Origin: Thermoanaerobaculia bacterium
GTDB lineage: Bacteria > Acidobacteriota > Thermoanaerobaculia > Gp7-AA8
Direction: 5' to 3'
DNA: 64,000 nucleotides
Assembly: GCA_017883205.1 (NCBI GenBank)
Contig: JADGNZ010000004.1
Coordinates: forward strand, 62,001 to 126,000
Part shown: piece by piece, positions 51,836 through 60,816 of the stretch
How the letters are laid out: the number at the start of each line of letters is the position of its first letter
Position numbering within the stretch: position 1 is the stretch's first letter
Notes under the pieces: generated by a model
Databases searched by the model: none
What the model was told of the DNA's origin: nothing
The model's input: the letters and a program-made list of their open reading frames with translations, nothing else
Made by a program: the position numbers and the translations under genes

Positions 51836-54800
51836 TCAGATATCTACGACGACCGTTGTTCGATCCGCCACCGTAACGCTCTTCGAGTCGATGGGCTGGC
51901 CGTTGTCGCCGAGGATCTGGAGCGTGTATGTGCCGGAGAGGATGTGTGGCAACTCAAGGGTTCCGGTGATGTACAGATCGTTGTTGTCAGACCAGACTTC
52001 GGATCGGTACGGCTCGCCTGTCGCCGAGATCAACCGCGCACGAACACGTTTGCTGTTTTTCGAAACGATGCGCAACAGTCCGCCGTTTTCCAGAGGCACG
52101 CGAAGCTCCGGCGACGGCGAGGTCACGATCAGCGTTCTCGCCGCGTAGTACCCCGAGCCAACCGTCAGTTTGTATGTTCCGGGTGCAAGGGCCAGGCGGT
52201 AGGTCCCGTCGGCGCCCGGCTCCATCTGCGAGCCGCGCAGGATCGCCGCACCCGCGGCGTCGGTGGCGTAGAACGCGGCTGTGACGGTTCGTCCATCGCG
52301 TGCGTCGACCGGACGTATGACGACGCCATCGCTTGTTGCTAACGAAACCTCGACAGGCGTCGAGGAGGGGACCGTGAAATCAATCGTCTGCGCTGCGTAC
52401 GAGCGCTTCTCAACGTGAAGGCGATACGAGCCGTCTTCGAGATTGTCAAAGAAAACGCTCCCGGATGTGTCGCTGATCGAGCCGCTGCCGGTAGCGCTGG
52501 TTTTCTTTTGATCGTCGATCCGTTCCAGTGATGCGATGGCTCCCTCAATCGGCTCGTGGGACGTCGAGTCCACGATGTGGCCGGTGACTCGCGAGCCTCG
52601 GACCTCGATGTCGAAGGTTCCCGAGCCATTGACGGTATACGACGTCTCGTACGTGCGAGGATACGAGTTGGTGTAGACGCGATATTTCCCGGAGGCCAGC
52701 CCGGTGACCTCATAGTTTCCGTCGCCGTCCGTCTGGGTGCCGGCGTGAGTCGTAATCGCCGGATCGGCGGGTGCGAACGAAACGTACGTATTCGAAGATG
52801 GTTTCGCTCCCCAGATCACCCGGCCACGGATCGTTGCGCCGGCGCTGAAGGTCAGGTCAACGTGTTGTTCGGCGCCTTCGGCGACTGTGACGGACTGATT
52901 GTCGCTGGAGCGCGAGGTTCCGGCTCCTTCCCGAAGCTCGGCACGAAGGTTGACGACGCCTGTCACACCATCGACGTGGAACGAGCCATCGGGTTGAATG
53001 GGCGAAGTAGCGTACGTCCCGGTTCCGAAGACGTTTACTGTGACGTCCTTGTACTGGCTGGCTTCAAGGCCTCGGACGGATCCGGTGATGACGCCGCCGT
53101 TCTGGAGCGTGAGCAGCAGCGGCTGCTGGACGGTGTCGACGTCGATGTCTTTCACGATCGTAGTCGCGTAACCCTGCTTCTGCGCGCGAACCTCGTAGTG
53201 TCCGGAGCCGAGACTCTCGAGGCAGAAGTTCCCGTTCGCATCCGAGCGAGTACTGCTGCTTCCTGAATCCTGCACCGAAGTCGAGGCCATGATTGCAGCA
53301 TCGGCCACCGGCGATCCGGTCGATGTGCGCACGATGCCGGTCAATGTCTTTGCAGTCTTGAGCGTCACGTCGAGATGCGTGACGGCGTCGGTGAGCTTTA
53401 CGCTCCTCTTTTCGAGCGAACATCCCTGCTTGCCGATGGCGAACGTCTTCTCGCCCGACTCGACGTCCTGAAAGAGGGCCTCTCCGTTTGCATCGGTCGC
53501 CCCGCGAAGTGATTCGGGTAAATTCTGCACCACCGGACCGCCGGCCGCTGGGACTTCGCGAATTGCGGCTCCGGTGATCGGTGAGCCACTGGTGTCGACC
53601 ACTCGTACGGTAAGGCTGACGCCACGAGTGAGCGTCACTTCCAGGCCCTCGATGTTCTTCCCGTCTTCAACGCGAACAGGCGCACGCTTGACCGCGTAAC
53701 CTGCGGCGTCGACGACGAGGTCATAAGTACCCGGACGAATGTGATCGAGAACGACCTGGCCGTCGCTCGTATGGAACTCCTGCATCATCGCCTGACTGCG
53801 GTTGATCATGCTTCCCATCACCTGCGTCACGGACACTCCCGCGCGGAGATCGAGAACCGGCTGATGTTTTTCGTCGACGACGATCGCGCTGATCCGGTTT
53901 CCCTGCTCCGCCTGGAGCACCACGTCCTTCGCCGGTGCGTGTACTGGTTTGGATGCCGTCAGTCCCTCGTCCGACTTGTTGGCGCTGACCGTGTAGGTCG
54001 TCGAAGCGAGGCCGGTAATGGTGAAGCTCCCGTCCGCGCCGGTGAGGGTAGGAACCGGACTGCGGATCTGCCCTGCGTACGCGAACAGGCTTGCGCCCTG
54101 GAGTGGCGTTCCGTCCGGGCGAAGGGCGCGGCCGCTGATCTCGACCGCGGTATCGAGCGTCGCTTCCAGTGGCGGCATCCCATCTTTCAGATCGACCTTC
54201 TTGAGGACGCGCACGACGTAACCCTCGCGCCGGAAGCCAATGTCATAGGAGCCCGGCGTGACGCGAAACGCGAAAGTGCCATCCGCGGCGGACTGGGCGT
54301 GATCCGATGGGTTCGCCGAGGAGAGGGAGCTCTGGACCATAAAGTCGCCCTGTGCTGCATACTGGTCGTTGTGTTCGACCGGCATGACCATGACGCCGGC
54401 CAATTCGTGCTTCTCATTGTCAACGACGCGTCCCTTGACGACGATCCCGCTCGGGATGGTCACGTTGAAATTGTTCTTCTTCTCGCCAGCGATCAGGCGG
54501 AAGGTACTGCTGCGTCCCGGCGGCAATCCAGGACGCCGGGCGCTCAAGACATCATCGATCCCAGGATCAATCGGGCGGACAACGTAGTGTCCGTTCGGGC
54601 CGCTCCAGGTGAAGGCCTCCGGCGATTGGAAGGTGGGTCCTACCTGCACGGACGAATAGCTAATGCCCGCGGCAGCAATCGGCGTTCCGCGCTCGTCGAC
54701 GATCGTGCCCGAGACAGTGCCGGCGCTGGTTGCATACAGGTCGCTGCGGAATCTCGTCGATGACGGAACCGATATGGCCTGGCCTCGAATGATCCAGTGG

Positions 54801-55798
54801 GGGTGGGTTGCCGAGGTGCGGTAGTTCCCTGCCGTCAACGGTCCGAGCACGTAGTTTCCATGCTCGTTGGTGAACGTGGCCGCGCGAACGCTGGGGTCGC
54901 CGCCCATGAAGCCGCCGCGTCCGATGCCGTTTGTCAGGTTCACGAGCACGTTCGCGAGCGGAGTCTTCATCGCGGCATCGCGAAGTGTTCCTTCAATCAC
55001 AGATGCCGGCCGCGTGACGACACGGAGCGGCGTAGCGCCCGTTGGTCGGGTCAGCGCGCCGAGGCGATCCTCTTTGTGAGCGCGAATCTCGCGCCAGAAC
55101 GGATCGGCGTGTGCGATGGAGAAGTGCCCTTCGTTGTCCGTCGCGCCGAGGGGGAAGCCGTCGATGTCGATGACCGCTTTCGGAACGGGCGACTTCCGGT
55201 CCTCCATGACGGCGGTTCCTTCGATGGCCACGCCGGCCGATAACGCCACGTCGAGGTTTCCATGCTTCGCGTCGGGCACGATTCTCGTCGCCAGCGCGTA
55301 GCCCTCCGCGATGACGACCATCCGCGCCGGCGCAGCGGTTTCCGGAACCGTGAACGCACCGTTCGCATCCGTCTTTGTTTCGTAGCCGCTGCTGAACGAG
55401 ACGATTGCGCCGGCCACGGCCTTTCCGTCCGCGCGAACCTGAGCGGTTCGCACGGAGGACGTTCGAAGCATGAACACGCCGGCGTCATCACCTTCGACGG
55501 CGAACTTCTTCTGAATGCCCAACGATGGTGCCGTGACGACCAACTCAACGACCGGCAGCTTCTTCGGATCGACATCGAACTCACCTTTCGAGCTCGTCTT
55601 CGCGCTGGCTACCACGGGACGCTCAGGAGTGGCAGAAACGAGCCGCGACGATCGCTGGTCCGAGGTCTCAATCGCATAGGCGACGACGCTGGCGTTGGCG
55701 AGTGGTTTGCCGTCGCTGGTCATCACGAGACCGTGAATCGAAGCCAATGCCGAGGTTGCCGTGAGGATGCTGATCGCCGCCAGGCCGATTCTTCGCAT
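51836..55798 (-). CDS. Large exported protein with many carboxypeptidase-regulatory-like domains
   Basis: 1320 residues. A signal peptide (IGLAAISILTATSALASIHG) is followed by at least twelve similar beta-sandwich modules, each with a pattern such as GTVSGTIVDERGTPIAAAGI, then DANGAFTVPE / NGNFCLESLGSGHYEVRAQKQGY. These are the CarboxypepD_reg / Cna-B-like fold of cell-surface and exported proteins. There is no peptidase motif. The protein probably serves as a surface-exposed or periplasmic scaffold, perhaps binding glycans. It is divergent from the FeoB gene and shares its control region. Many frames on the opposite strand are artefacts of codon bias. Confidence 0.88.
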   Translation of the reverse strand: MRRIGLAAISILTATSALASIHGLVMTSDGKPLANASVVAYAIETSDQRSSRLVSATPERPVVASAKTSSKGEFDVDPKKLPVVELVVTAPSLGIQKKFAVEGDDAGVFMLRTSSVRTAQVRADGKAVAGAIVSFSSGYETKTDANGAFTVPETAAPARMVVIAEGYALATRIVPDAKHGNLDVALSAGVAIEGTAVMEDRKSPVPKAVIDIDGFPLGATDNEGHFSIAHADPFWREIRAHKEDRLGALTRPTGATPLRVVTRPASVIEGTLRDAAMKTPLANVLVNLTNGIGRGGFMGGDPSVRAATFTNEHGNYVLGPLTAGNYRTSATHPHWIIRGQAISVPSSTRFRSDLYATSAGTVSGTIVDERGTPIAAAGISYSSVQVGPTFQSPEAFTWSGPNGHYVVRPIDPGIDDVLSARRPGLPPGRSSTFRLIAGEKKNNFNVTIPSGIVVKGRVVDNEKHELAGVMVMPVEHNDQYAAQGDFMVQSSLSSANPSDHAQSAADGTFAFRVTPGSYDIGFRREGYVVRVLKKVDLKDGMPPLEATLDTAVEISGRALRPDGTPLQGASLFAYAGQIRSPVPTLTGADGSFTITGLASTTYTVSANKSDEGLTASKPVHAPAKDVVLQAEQGNRISAIVVDEKHQPVLDLRAGVSVTQVMGSMINRSQAMMQEFHTSDGQVVLDHIRPGTYDLVVDAAGYAVKRAPVRVEDGKNIEGLEVTLTRGVSLTVRVVDTSGSPITGAAIREVPAAGGPVVQNLPESLRGATDANGEALFQDVESGEKTFAIGKQGCSLEKRSVKLTDAVTHLDVTLKTAKTLTGIVRTSTGSPVADAAIMASTSVQDSGSSSTRSDANGNFCLESLGSGHYEVRAQKQGYATTIVKDIDVDTVQQPLLLTLQNGGVITGSVRGLEASQYKDVTVNVFGTGTYATSPIQPDGSFHVDGVTGVVNLRAELREGAGTSRSSDNQSVTVAEGAEQHVDLTFSAGATIRGRVIWGAKPSSNTYVSFAPADPAITTHAGTQTDGDGNYEVTGLASGKYRVYTNSYPRTYETSYTVNGSGTFDIEVRGSRVTGHIVDSTSHEPIEGAIASLERIDDQKKTSATGSGSISDTSGSVFFDNLEDGSYRLHVEKRSYAAQTIDFTVPSSTPVEVSLATSDGVVIRPVDARDGRTVTAAFYATDAAGAAILRGSQMEPGADGTYRLALAPGTYKLTVGSGYYAARTLIVTSPSPELRVPLENGGLLRIVSKNSKRVRARLISATGEPYRSEVWSDNNDLYITGTLELPHILSGTYTLQILGDNGQPIDSKSVTVADRTTVVVDI

Positions 55799-55867
55799 TG
55801 GCTATACCTTCCTTCCTATGGATTGAAGTGAGTCCATCCTACACTTGGACGTACGTCACGTGCTCAG

Positions 55868-55881
55868 GTGACGTCTGTCAC
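55868..55881. promoter_or_regulatory. CRP/FNR-type dyad upstream of FeoB
   Basis: GTGA-CGTCTG-TCAC, exact half-sites. It overlaps an ACGTCAC-N8-GTGACGT inverted repeat at 55853-55874. It sits 39-52 bases upstream of the FeoB start and 70-83 from the divergent gene's. Confidence 0.65.
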
Positions 55882-55910
55882 GACCTCATGTCCGAGGGTT
55901 CGCTACCGTC

Positions 55911-55929
55911 GCTGAGACAATGTCTCAGC
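55911..55929. promoter_or_regulatory. Perfect 19-bp palindrome overlapping the FeoB start
   Basis: GCTGAGACAATGTCTCAGC is symmetric around its middle A. The ATG at 55920 lies inside it. It could be an operator for the DtxR-like regulator encoded in the same operon, since it would block access to the start when iron is plentiful. It does not look like the usual DtxR, Fur or MntR consensus, so the regulator is unknown. Confidence 0.6.
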
Positions 55930-57998
55930 TTGCGATGAACCACTGCGGTAGTGAACAAGACGACGGGAAGTATGCCGGGCGGCCGCTGCTTCTCGTTGGC
56001 AATCCGAACGTCGGTAAGTCGCTCCTTTTCACGCGGCTGACCAATACGTACGTCACCGTATCGAACTATCCCGGGACGACCGTGGAGATGACAACGGCGG
56101 TGGCGGAGATCGGCGACGAGAAGCGCTCCATCATCGATACGCCCGGCATCAACAGCCTGCTGCCGCAATCGCAGGACGAGATCGTGGCGCGCGATCTTCT
56201 GCTGCGGGAGAAGGATATCGATGTCATGCAGGTGGGCGACATCGGCAATCTCCGCCGCACGCTCTTGCTGACGCTGCAACTCAGCGAGTATGCGGTGCCG
56301 TTCGTCGTCGCGCTGAACATGGCGGACGAACTGCGGGGAATGGACGCTGGGCCCGACGTCGTCGCACTGTCGCAGGCCGTGGGCGTGCCGTTCGTATCCG
56401 TCTCGGCGCTGCGGCGTTGGAACATCGGGAAGCTCAAGCTGGCGCTGGAAAGTGCGTGCCGAGGATCGATGGCGGTGTCGTATCCGCGCGCGGTGGAAGA
56501 GGGGATCGTCGCGGTTCGTGACGCGCTGGAACTGCACGCGCCGTTCATCGCCAACCGCGGTGTGGCGCTTGCGATCCTCGCGGGCGACGTTACTCTGCGG
56601 CCGCTTCTCACGGCCTCCTGTCCCGCGTCCGTGCTCGCGAAACTCGATGACCTTCGCGCGGCGGTGCAGAGTCAGCTCGCCCGTCCACTCAGCACGTTGA
56701 TCTCGCACGCGCGCGTCGCAACGGTCGATGAACTGCTGGCCACGATGCAGCGAAAGAGCGCCTCGCATGTCGACGGTCTCCGCGACCGGATCGGGCGCCT
56801 CTGCATGCACTCGTTTTACGGCATCCCGATTCTGCTGGGCGTTCTCGCCCTGGCCTGGCTGCTCGTCGGAAAGATCGGCGCCGGTACGCTCGTCGATCTC
56901 ATGCAGAAGCACGTCTTCGAACATGGGATCAATCCGTGGACGATCCGCTTGATCGATTGGCTCGCGCCGTTTCCTCACAAGCATGTCGTCACCGGCGGCG
57001 TGATCACCGCGGCATACGCGGGCCACGCGTCCGGATTCTGGGGAAACGTCGCACGCACGTTTCACGACCTTCTCGTCGGCCCGTACGGCGTCGTGACGAT
57101 GGCGATCACGTACGCGATCGCGATCGTGTTGCCGGTGGTGGTCACGTTCTTCACGTTCTTCGGACTGCTGGAAGACTCCGGATATCTGCCGCGCCTGGCC
57201 GTGATTCTTCATCGCGGCTTCCGCAAGATCGGCCTCAACGGCAAGGCCGTCCTCCCGATGGTCCTCGGCCTCGGATGCGACACGATGGCCACGCTGACGA
57301 CGCGCATTCTCGATTCAAAGAAGGAAGCCACCATCGTCACGCTTCTCCTCGCACTCGGCGTCCCCTGTTCCGCGCAACTCGGCGTGATTCTGGCCATGCT
57401 CGCGCCGCTCGGGATCACAGCAACGCTGATCTGGGTGATGGTGACGCTGGCGACGATCGTGCTGGCCGGCTGGGCGGCATCGCGGGTCGTTCCGGGCGAG
57501 CCAGGCGATTTCGTTCTCGAGATTCCGCCGATGCGCGTTCCGCGTCTGTCGAACATCGCGATCAAAGTCGCGGCGCGGACCGAGTGGTATCTGAAAGAAG
57601 CCGTTCCGCTCTTCATCGTCGGCACGCTGCTTCTGTACGGACTTGACGCCACCGGCGCGCTCAAGTTCATCCAAAGGCTGCTCGGGCCGCTGATCATCGG
57701 CGGCCTCGGATTGCCGGCCGAGGCGACGAACGCGTTCGTCATCGGATTCCTGCGGCGCGACTACGGTGCCGCCGGTCTCTACGCGATGCAGCGCGCCGGC
57801 CACCTCACGCCCAACCAGGTCGTGATCGCGCTGACGGTCATCACGCTGTTCATTCCCTGCATCGCCAACCTGCTGGTCATGCTCAAAGAGCGCGGCGCGC
57901 GGATGGGTTGGGCGATTGCCGGCTTCATCGTCGTCTACTCCTTCGGCATCGGCGTCGTGATGAACGCCGCTTTCAAGGTTCTTGGAGTCGTGTTGTGA
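55920..57998 (+). CDS. feoB: Ferrous iron transporter B
   Basis: 692 residues. GTPase: G1 LVGNPNVGKS, G3 DTPGINSL, G4 VALNMADE. C-terminal membrane part with gate-type motif VLGLGCDTMATLTTRILDSKK and PCSAQLGVILAML, which are usual in this subgroup of FeoB. Iron(II) import in low oxygen or acidic conditions is the role. The start at 55920 falls within a 19-bp palindrome; the ATG at 55935 is the alternative. The operon continues with a Cys-rich small protein (overlap of four bases) and a DtxR-FeoA regulator. Confidence 0.92.
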   Translation: MSQLAMNHCGSEQDDGKYAGRPLLLVGNPNVGKSLLFTRLTNTYVTVSNYPGTTVEMTTAVAEIGDEKRSIIDTPGINSLLPQSQDEIVARDLLLREKDIDVMQVGDIGNLRRTLLLTLQLSEYAVPFVVALNMADELRGMDAGPDVVALSQAVGVPFVSVSALRRWNIGKLKLALESACRGSMAVSYPRAVEEGIVAVRDALELHAPFIANRGVALAILAGDVTLRPLLTASCPASVLAKLDDLRAAVQSQLARPLSTLISHARVATVDELLATMQRKSASHVDGLRDRIGRLCMHSFYGIPILLGVLALAWLLVGKIGAGTLVDLMQKHVFEHGINPWTIRLIDWLAPFPHKHVVTGGVITAAYAGHASGFWGNVARTFHDLLVGPYGVVTMAITYAIAIVLPVVVTFFTFFGLLEDSGYLPRLAVILHRGFRKIGLNGKAVLPMVLGLGCDTMATLTTRILDSKKEATIVTLLLALGVPCSAQLGVILAMLAPLGITATLIWVMVTLATIVLAGWAASRVVPGEPGDFVLEIPPMRVPRLSNIAIKVAARTEWYLKEAVPLFIVGTLLLYGLDATGALKFIQRLLGPLIIGGLGLPAEATNAFVIGFLRRDYGAAGLYAMQRAGHLTPNQVVIALTVITLFIPCIANLLVMLKERGARMGWAIAGFIVVYSFGIGVVMNAAFKVLGVVL

Positions 57999-58201
57999 GC
58001 GACGAGGGCCATCTGGAGTGTCCGATGTGCGGCACCGATTTCGTCGCTGCCGGATGTCACTCGTCGTGTCCGCTCTCGCGGGGATGCGAGATGTCCCGTT
58101 GCCCGCGTTGTTTCTATGAGTTCGTCGGCAGCGGCCGGATCACGCGCCTGCTGACGTCGTTCTTCAAACGGAGGTCCCATGATTCACGCAGCATCCGATG
58201 A
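57995..58201 (+). CDS. Small Cys-rich protein in the FeoB operon
   Basis: 68 residues from a GTG overlapping the FeoB stop. Eight cysteines: ECPMCGTDFVAAGCHSSCPLSRGCEMSRCPRCFYEF. The two C-x-x-C knuckles suggest a zinc ribbon or an iron-sulfur protein. Small Cys-rich proteins that follow FeoB (FeoC-like or FeoB-associated) are known in other groups, but this one is not in a family I recognise. Its last 23 bases overlap the next gene. Confidence 0.65.
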   Translation: MSDEGHLECPMCGTDFVAAGCHSSCPLSRGCEMSRCPRCFYEFVGSGRITRLLTSFFKRRSHDSRSIR

Positions 58202-58832
58202 AGTACTCGAACGGCTCTGGTACGCGGCGGAGGAAGCGCGAGCGGTGACGTTGCCGGGCGACCTTCGCCTCGATGCGGACGGCGTCGATCTCAACGCCGT
58301 GCTCGACTCGCTGATCGCGGAGGGATTCGTTCAGTTCGGACCCGGCTATTGCCTCTCTCCCGCGGGCGCGAAGCGCGCACGCGGCATCGTGCGCCGGCAC
58401 CGGCTCGCGGAAGTGCTCTTCACCCAGGCCTTCGGAACGAATCTGCGCGACGCGGAAGTCTCCGCGTGCGAGATGGAGCACATGCTCTCCGAGTCCGTGG
58501 TCGACCGCGTCTGCGCGTTTCTTGGCCATCCTCCTGTTTGCCCGCACGGCAAACCGGTGCCGGCAGGGGAGTGCTGCCGCATCTACTCGAGTAGCGTGCA
58601 GCCGCTGATCCGGCGGGCAACGGAACTGCCTGTCGGCGCTACCGCGACGATCGCGTTCATCGCACCGAAGACGCTCTCGCGCATCGACCGGTTGGCGGCA
58701 TTCGGAATCGTCCCGGGCAGCGAGATCCGGCTCATTGCGCGGAACCCGAGTTGCGTGATCGGATGCGGCTCGAGCTCGATCGCGCTCGACGACGACATCG
58801 GCCGGGAGATCTATGTTCGGAGCGTCGCGTAG
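58179..58832 (+). CDS. DtxR-family metalloregulator with C-terminal FeoA domain
   Basis: 217 residues. The N-terminus is a winged helix (LDSLIAEGFVQFGPGYCLSPAGAKRARG). ACEMEHMLSESVVDRVCAFLGHPPVCPHG has the C-x-x-E-H metal-binding and dimer motif of DtxR/IdeR/MntR. A FeoA/SH3-like domain follows (LSRIDRLAAFGIVPGSEIRLIARNPSCVIGCGSSSIAL). It likely senses iron and represses the feo operon, perhaps through the palindrome at 55911-55929. The start is inside the preceding Cys-rich gene. Confidence 0.85.
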   Translation: MIHAASDEVLERLWYAAEEARAVTLPGDLRLDADGVDLNAVLDSLIAEGFVQFGPGYCLSPAGAKRARGIVRRHRLAEVLFTQAFGTNLRDAEVSACEMEHMLSESVVDRVCAFLGHPPVCPHGKPVPAGECCRIYSSSVQPLIRRATELPVGATATIAFIAPKTLSRIDRLAAFGIVPGSEIRLIARNPSCVIGCGSSSIALDDDIGREIYVRSVA

Positions 58833-58907
58833 CGCGAGGGAATGGTGGATGTTTTTGATAATGAACACGCACGGTTAGCCTGACGCAGGAGCAGCGCTAG
58901 AATCGTC

Positions 58908-59630
58908 ATGATGTCGCGTCGGGTACTCGTAGTCGAAGATGACGCAGTTTCGCGCCAACTTCTGAAGAGGATCGTGGAGATCGAGGGCCATGTTGCCGAG
59001 ACGGCGTCCGGATACCACGAGGCTGTCACGTTGATCGATCGCGAGCCCTACGATCTGATTCTTCTGGATCTGACGCTCGGGGACGGTGATGGACTGACGC
59101 TCTGCCGCCGTATCCGAGCCCAGCATCAGACGCCCATCATGATCGTTACATCCCGAGGAGCTTCGGCGGATGTCGTGACGGGGCTGGAACTGGGCGCGGA
59201 TGACTATGTCGTCAAGCCGTTCAACATCGACGTGCTGACGGCGCGGATTCGAGCACAGTTGCGGCGCGCGCCCGAGGCACGCCGTGGCGAGGTAGCGGAT
59301 CAGATCCGGATCGGGAGCCTCGTGATCGATAGCGGCATCCGGGACGCCATTGTCGAAGGTACTCCTGCCCGCCTGACGAACAAGGAGTTCGAGCTTCTCA
59401 TGCTCCTTGCGCAACGCCAGGGGCGGGCGATGGCGAAGGAAGCGATTCTCAAGCATCTCTTCGAGGGTGAGGTCCGGTCCGAGAAGATTCTGGCCGTCTA
59501 CATCCGCCGTCTTCGTCAGAAGATCGAGCCCGATCCGGACAATCCCACCCACCTGCATACCGTTCGCGGGTTCGGCTACCGGCTTGGTCCGTCCGCGGAT
59601 TCCCAGGAACCGCGCGCGCCGAAGAGTTGA
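58908..59630 (+). CDS. OmpR/PhoB-family response regulator
   Basis: 240 residues. The receiver is complete (VVEDDAVSRQLLKRI, LILLDLTLGDGDG with the phospho-Asp, VTSRGAS, GADDYVVKPFN). The C-terminal domain is a winged helix (LTNKEFELLMLLAQRQGRAMAKEAIL, KILAVYIRRLRQKIEPDPDNPTHLHTVRGFGYRL). No sensor kinase is adjacent. It would be an orphan regulator of unknown stimulus. It stands 76 bases after the DtxR-FeoA gene. Confidence 0.9.
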   Translation: MMSRRVLVVEDDAVSRQLLKRIVEIEGHVAETASGYHEAVTLIDREPYDLILLDLTLGDGDGLTLCRRIRAQHQTPIMIVTSRGASADVVTGLELGADDYVVKPFNIDVLTARIRAQLRRAPEARRGEVADQIRIGSLVIDSGIRDAIVEGTPARLTNKEFELLMLLAQRQGRAMAKEAILKHLFEGEVRSEKILAVYIRRLRQKIEPDPDNPTHLHTVRGFGYRLGPSADSQEPRAPKS

Positions 59631-59693
59631 TCAGACTGAACAGCATCAATCACGCGCGCACGAAAATCGAGCGACGAAACGGCGCCGCGGTGA

Positions 59694-59813
59694 CGGCGGC
59701 GGGACGCCGCCGAGCCAGCCGGCGAGGACGCCAGCGTTCCCTCCGCATGAGGCGTGCTTTGTGCCGGCGGAACGCTGGCGTCCCGCCGGCTGGCCGGGCG
59801 GCGTCTCGCCGCC
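59694..59813. repeat. Long imperfect inverted repeat, CGGGACGCC / GGCGTCCCG type
   Basis: Left arm CGGCGGGACGCCGCCGAGCC, then AGCCGGCGAGGACGCCAGCGTTCC, pairs with the right arm GGAACGCTGGCGTCCCGCCGG, then CTGGCC..GGCGGCGTC. Similar palindromes recur in some soil-bacterial genomes. It stands between the response regulator and a universal stress gene and may terminate transcription. Nothing else lies in 59631-59912 except the GTGA dyad. Confidence 0.7.
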
Positions 59814-59824
59814 CCGTCCACCAC

Positions 59825-59838
59825 GTGACCGCCATCAC
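59825..59838. promoter_or_regulatory. CRP/FNR-type dyad upstream of a universal stress gene
   Basis: GTGA-CCGCCA-TCAC, exact half-sites, 75-88 bases upstream of the ATG at 59913. Confidence 0.65.
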
Positions 59839-59912
59839 ACCTCCGAATGATCCCGGTCATCGCCGTGCTTGCGTCTCGCTCCTATCGTCACCCAGGAGTT
59901 ACCGGGAGGGCC

Positions 59913-60809
59913 ATGATGATGGAGAAACTCAACTGCATTCTTGTTCCCTCGGACTTCAGCGAGGCGGCCCTCCACGCGCTCCGCTATGCCGGCGAGCTTG
60001 CGCGAGACCTCAATGCACGGCTCATCCTCCTCTACGCCGATCCCTTCGTCCCGCCGGTCGACTTCAGCGCCACCGTTGGCGGATGGGATGAAGAATCCTT
60101 CGAGTACCAGAAGGTCTGCGCGGAAGAGCAACTGCATGTCGACGCCAAAGCGAATCTCGATCCCGCTGTTTCGTATGACGTCGTCGTGCGCGTTGCCATG
60201 CCGCTTGCCGGCATTCTCGATCAGGCGCGTGAGTCGTCCGCCGGGTTGATCGTCATGGGAACGCATGGCCGCAGCGGCTTCCGGCGGCTGATCATCGGCT
60301 CGGTCACCGAGGCGGTGATGCGGCACGCGGAAGTACCGGTGATTGCCGTGCCGCCGCGCGGGGCCGTGAAGCCATCGATCAAAACGGTGGTCTGTCCCGT
60401 CGTCTACAAGGCTCAGTGCCGCGATGCGCTGACCTTCGCGGCGGAGATCGCGCCGCCGGATGCGCGGTTCATCATCATCAGCGCCAATCCGGACGAAGAG
60501 ACGGAGCGAGAGGACTACCTGGCCGCGCTTCACGCCTGGATCCCGGAAGCGATCGCCGCGCGCTGCGACGTGCGGACGTTTGGCGATGAGCACGCAGATC
60601 CGATCGGCGGCTTCGCGAAAACCACGCACGCCGATCTGATCGTGGCCGCGGAGCCTGCCACTCGAACGGCCGCGGATGTGTTGCGGGGCACGTTCGCCGC
60701 ACGCCTGCTGCAGCACAGCGAATGTCCCGTGTTGACGGTGAATGCTCCCGCCGCGAAGGTTGCCGCGCGCCATGCCCGCCAGGAAGCGCCGGCGATGGCC
60801 CATCAATGA
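59913..60809 (+). CDS. Tandem-domain universal stress protein
   Basis: 298 residues. The ATG at 59913 has GGGAGGG just upstream. The first domain (LNCILVPSDFSEAALHALRYAGELA, LIVMGTHGRSGFRRLIIGSVTEAVMRHAEVPVIAVP) keeps the G-x2-G-x9-GS nucleotide-binding pattern. The second (IKTVVCPVVYKAQCRDALTFA) is degenerate. Such proteins help survival in dormancy or low oxygen. It is eight bases from a radical SAM gene, probably in the same transcript. Confidence 0.88.
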   Translation: MMMEKLNCILVPSDFSEAALHALRYAGELARDLNARLILLYADPFVPPVDFSATVGGWDEESFEYQKVCAEEQLHVDAKANLDPAVSYDVVVRVAMPLAGILDQARESSAGLIVMGTHGRSGFRRLIIGSVTEAVMRHAEVPVIAVPPRGAVKPSIKTVVCPVVYKAQCRDALTFAAEIAPPDARFIIISANPDEETEREDYLAALHAWIPEAIAARCDVRTFGDEHADPIGGFAKTTHADLIVAAEPATRTAADVLRGTFAARLLQHSECPVLTVNAPAAKVAARHARQEAPAMAHQ

Positions 60810-60816
60810 GGTGCTC

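Noticed and set aside
53741-54763. Long plus-strand frame opposite the large exported protein
   Set aside because: Arg/Asp/His-rich shadow of the minus-strand gene, which has a signal peptide and repeated domains.
55878-57212. 444-codon minus-strand frame opposite feoB
   Set aside because: Shadow of FeoB, whose GTPase motifs are unambiguous.
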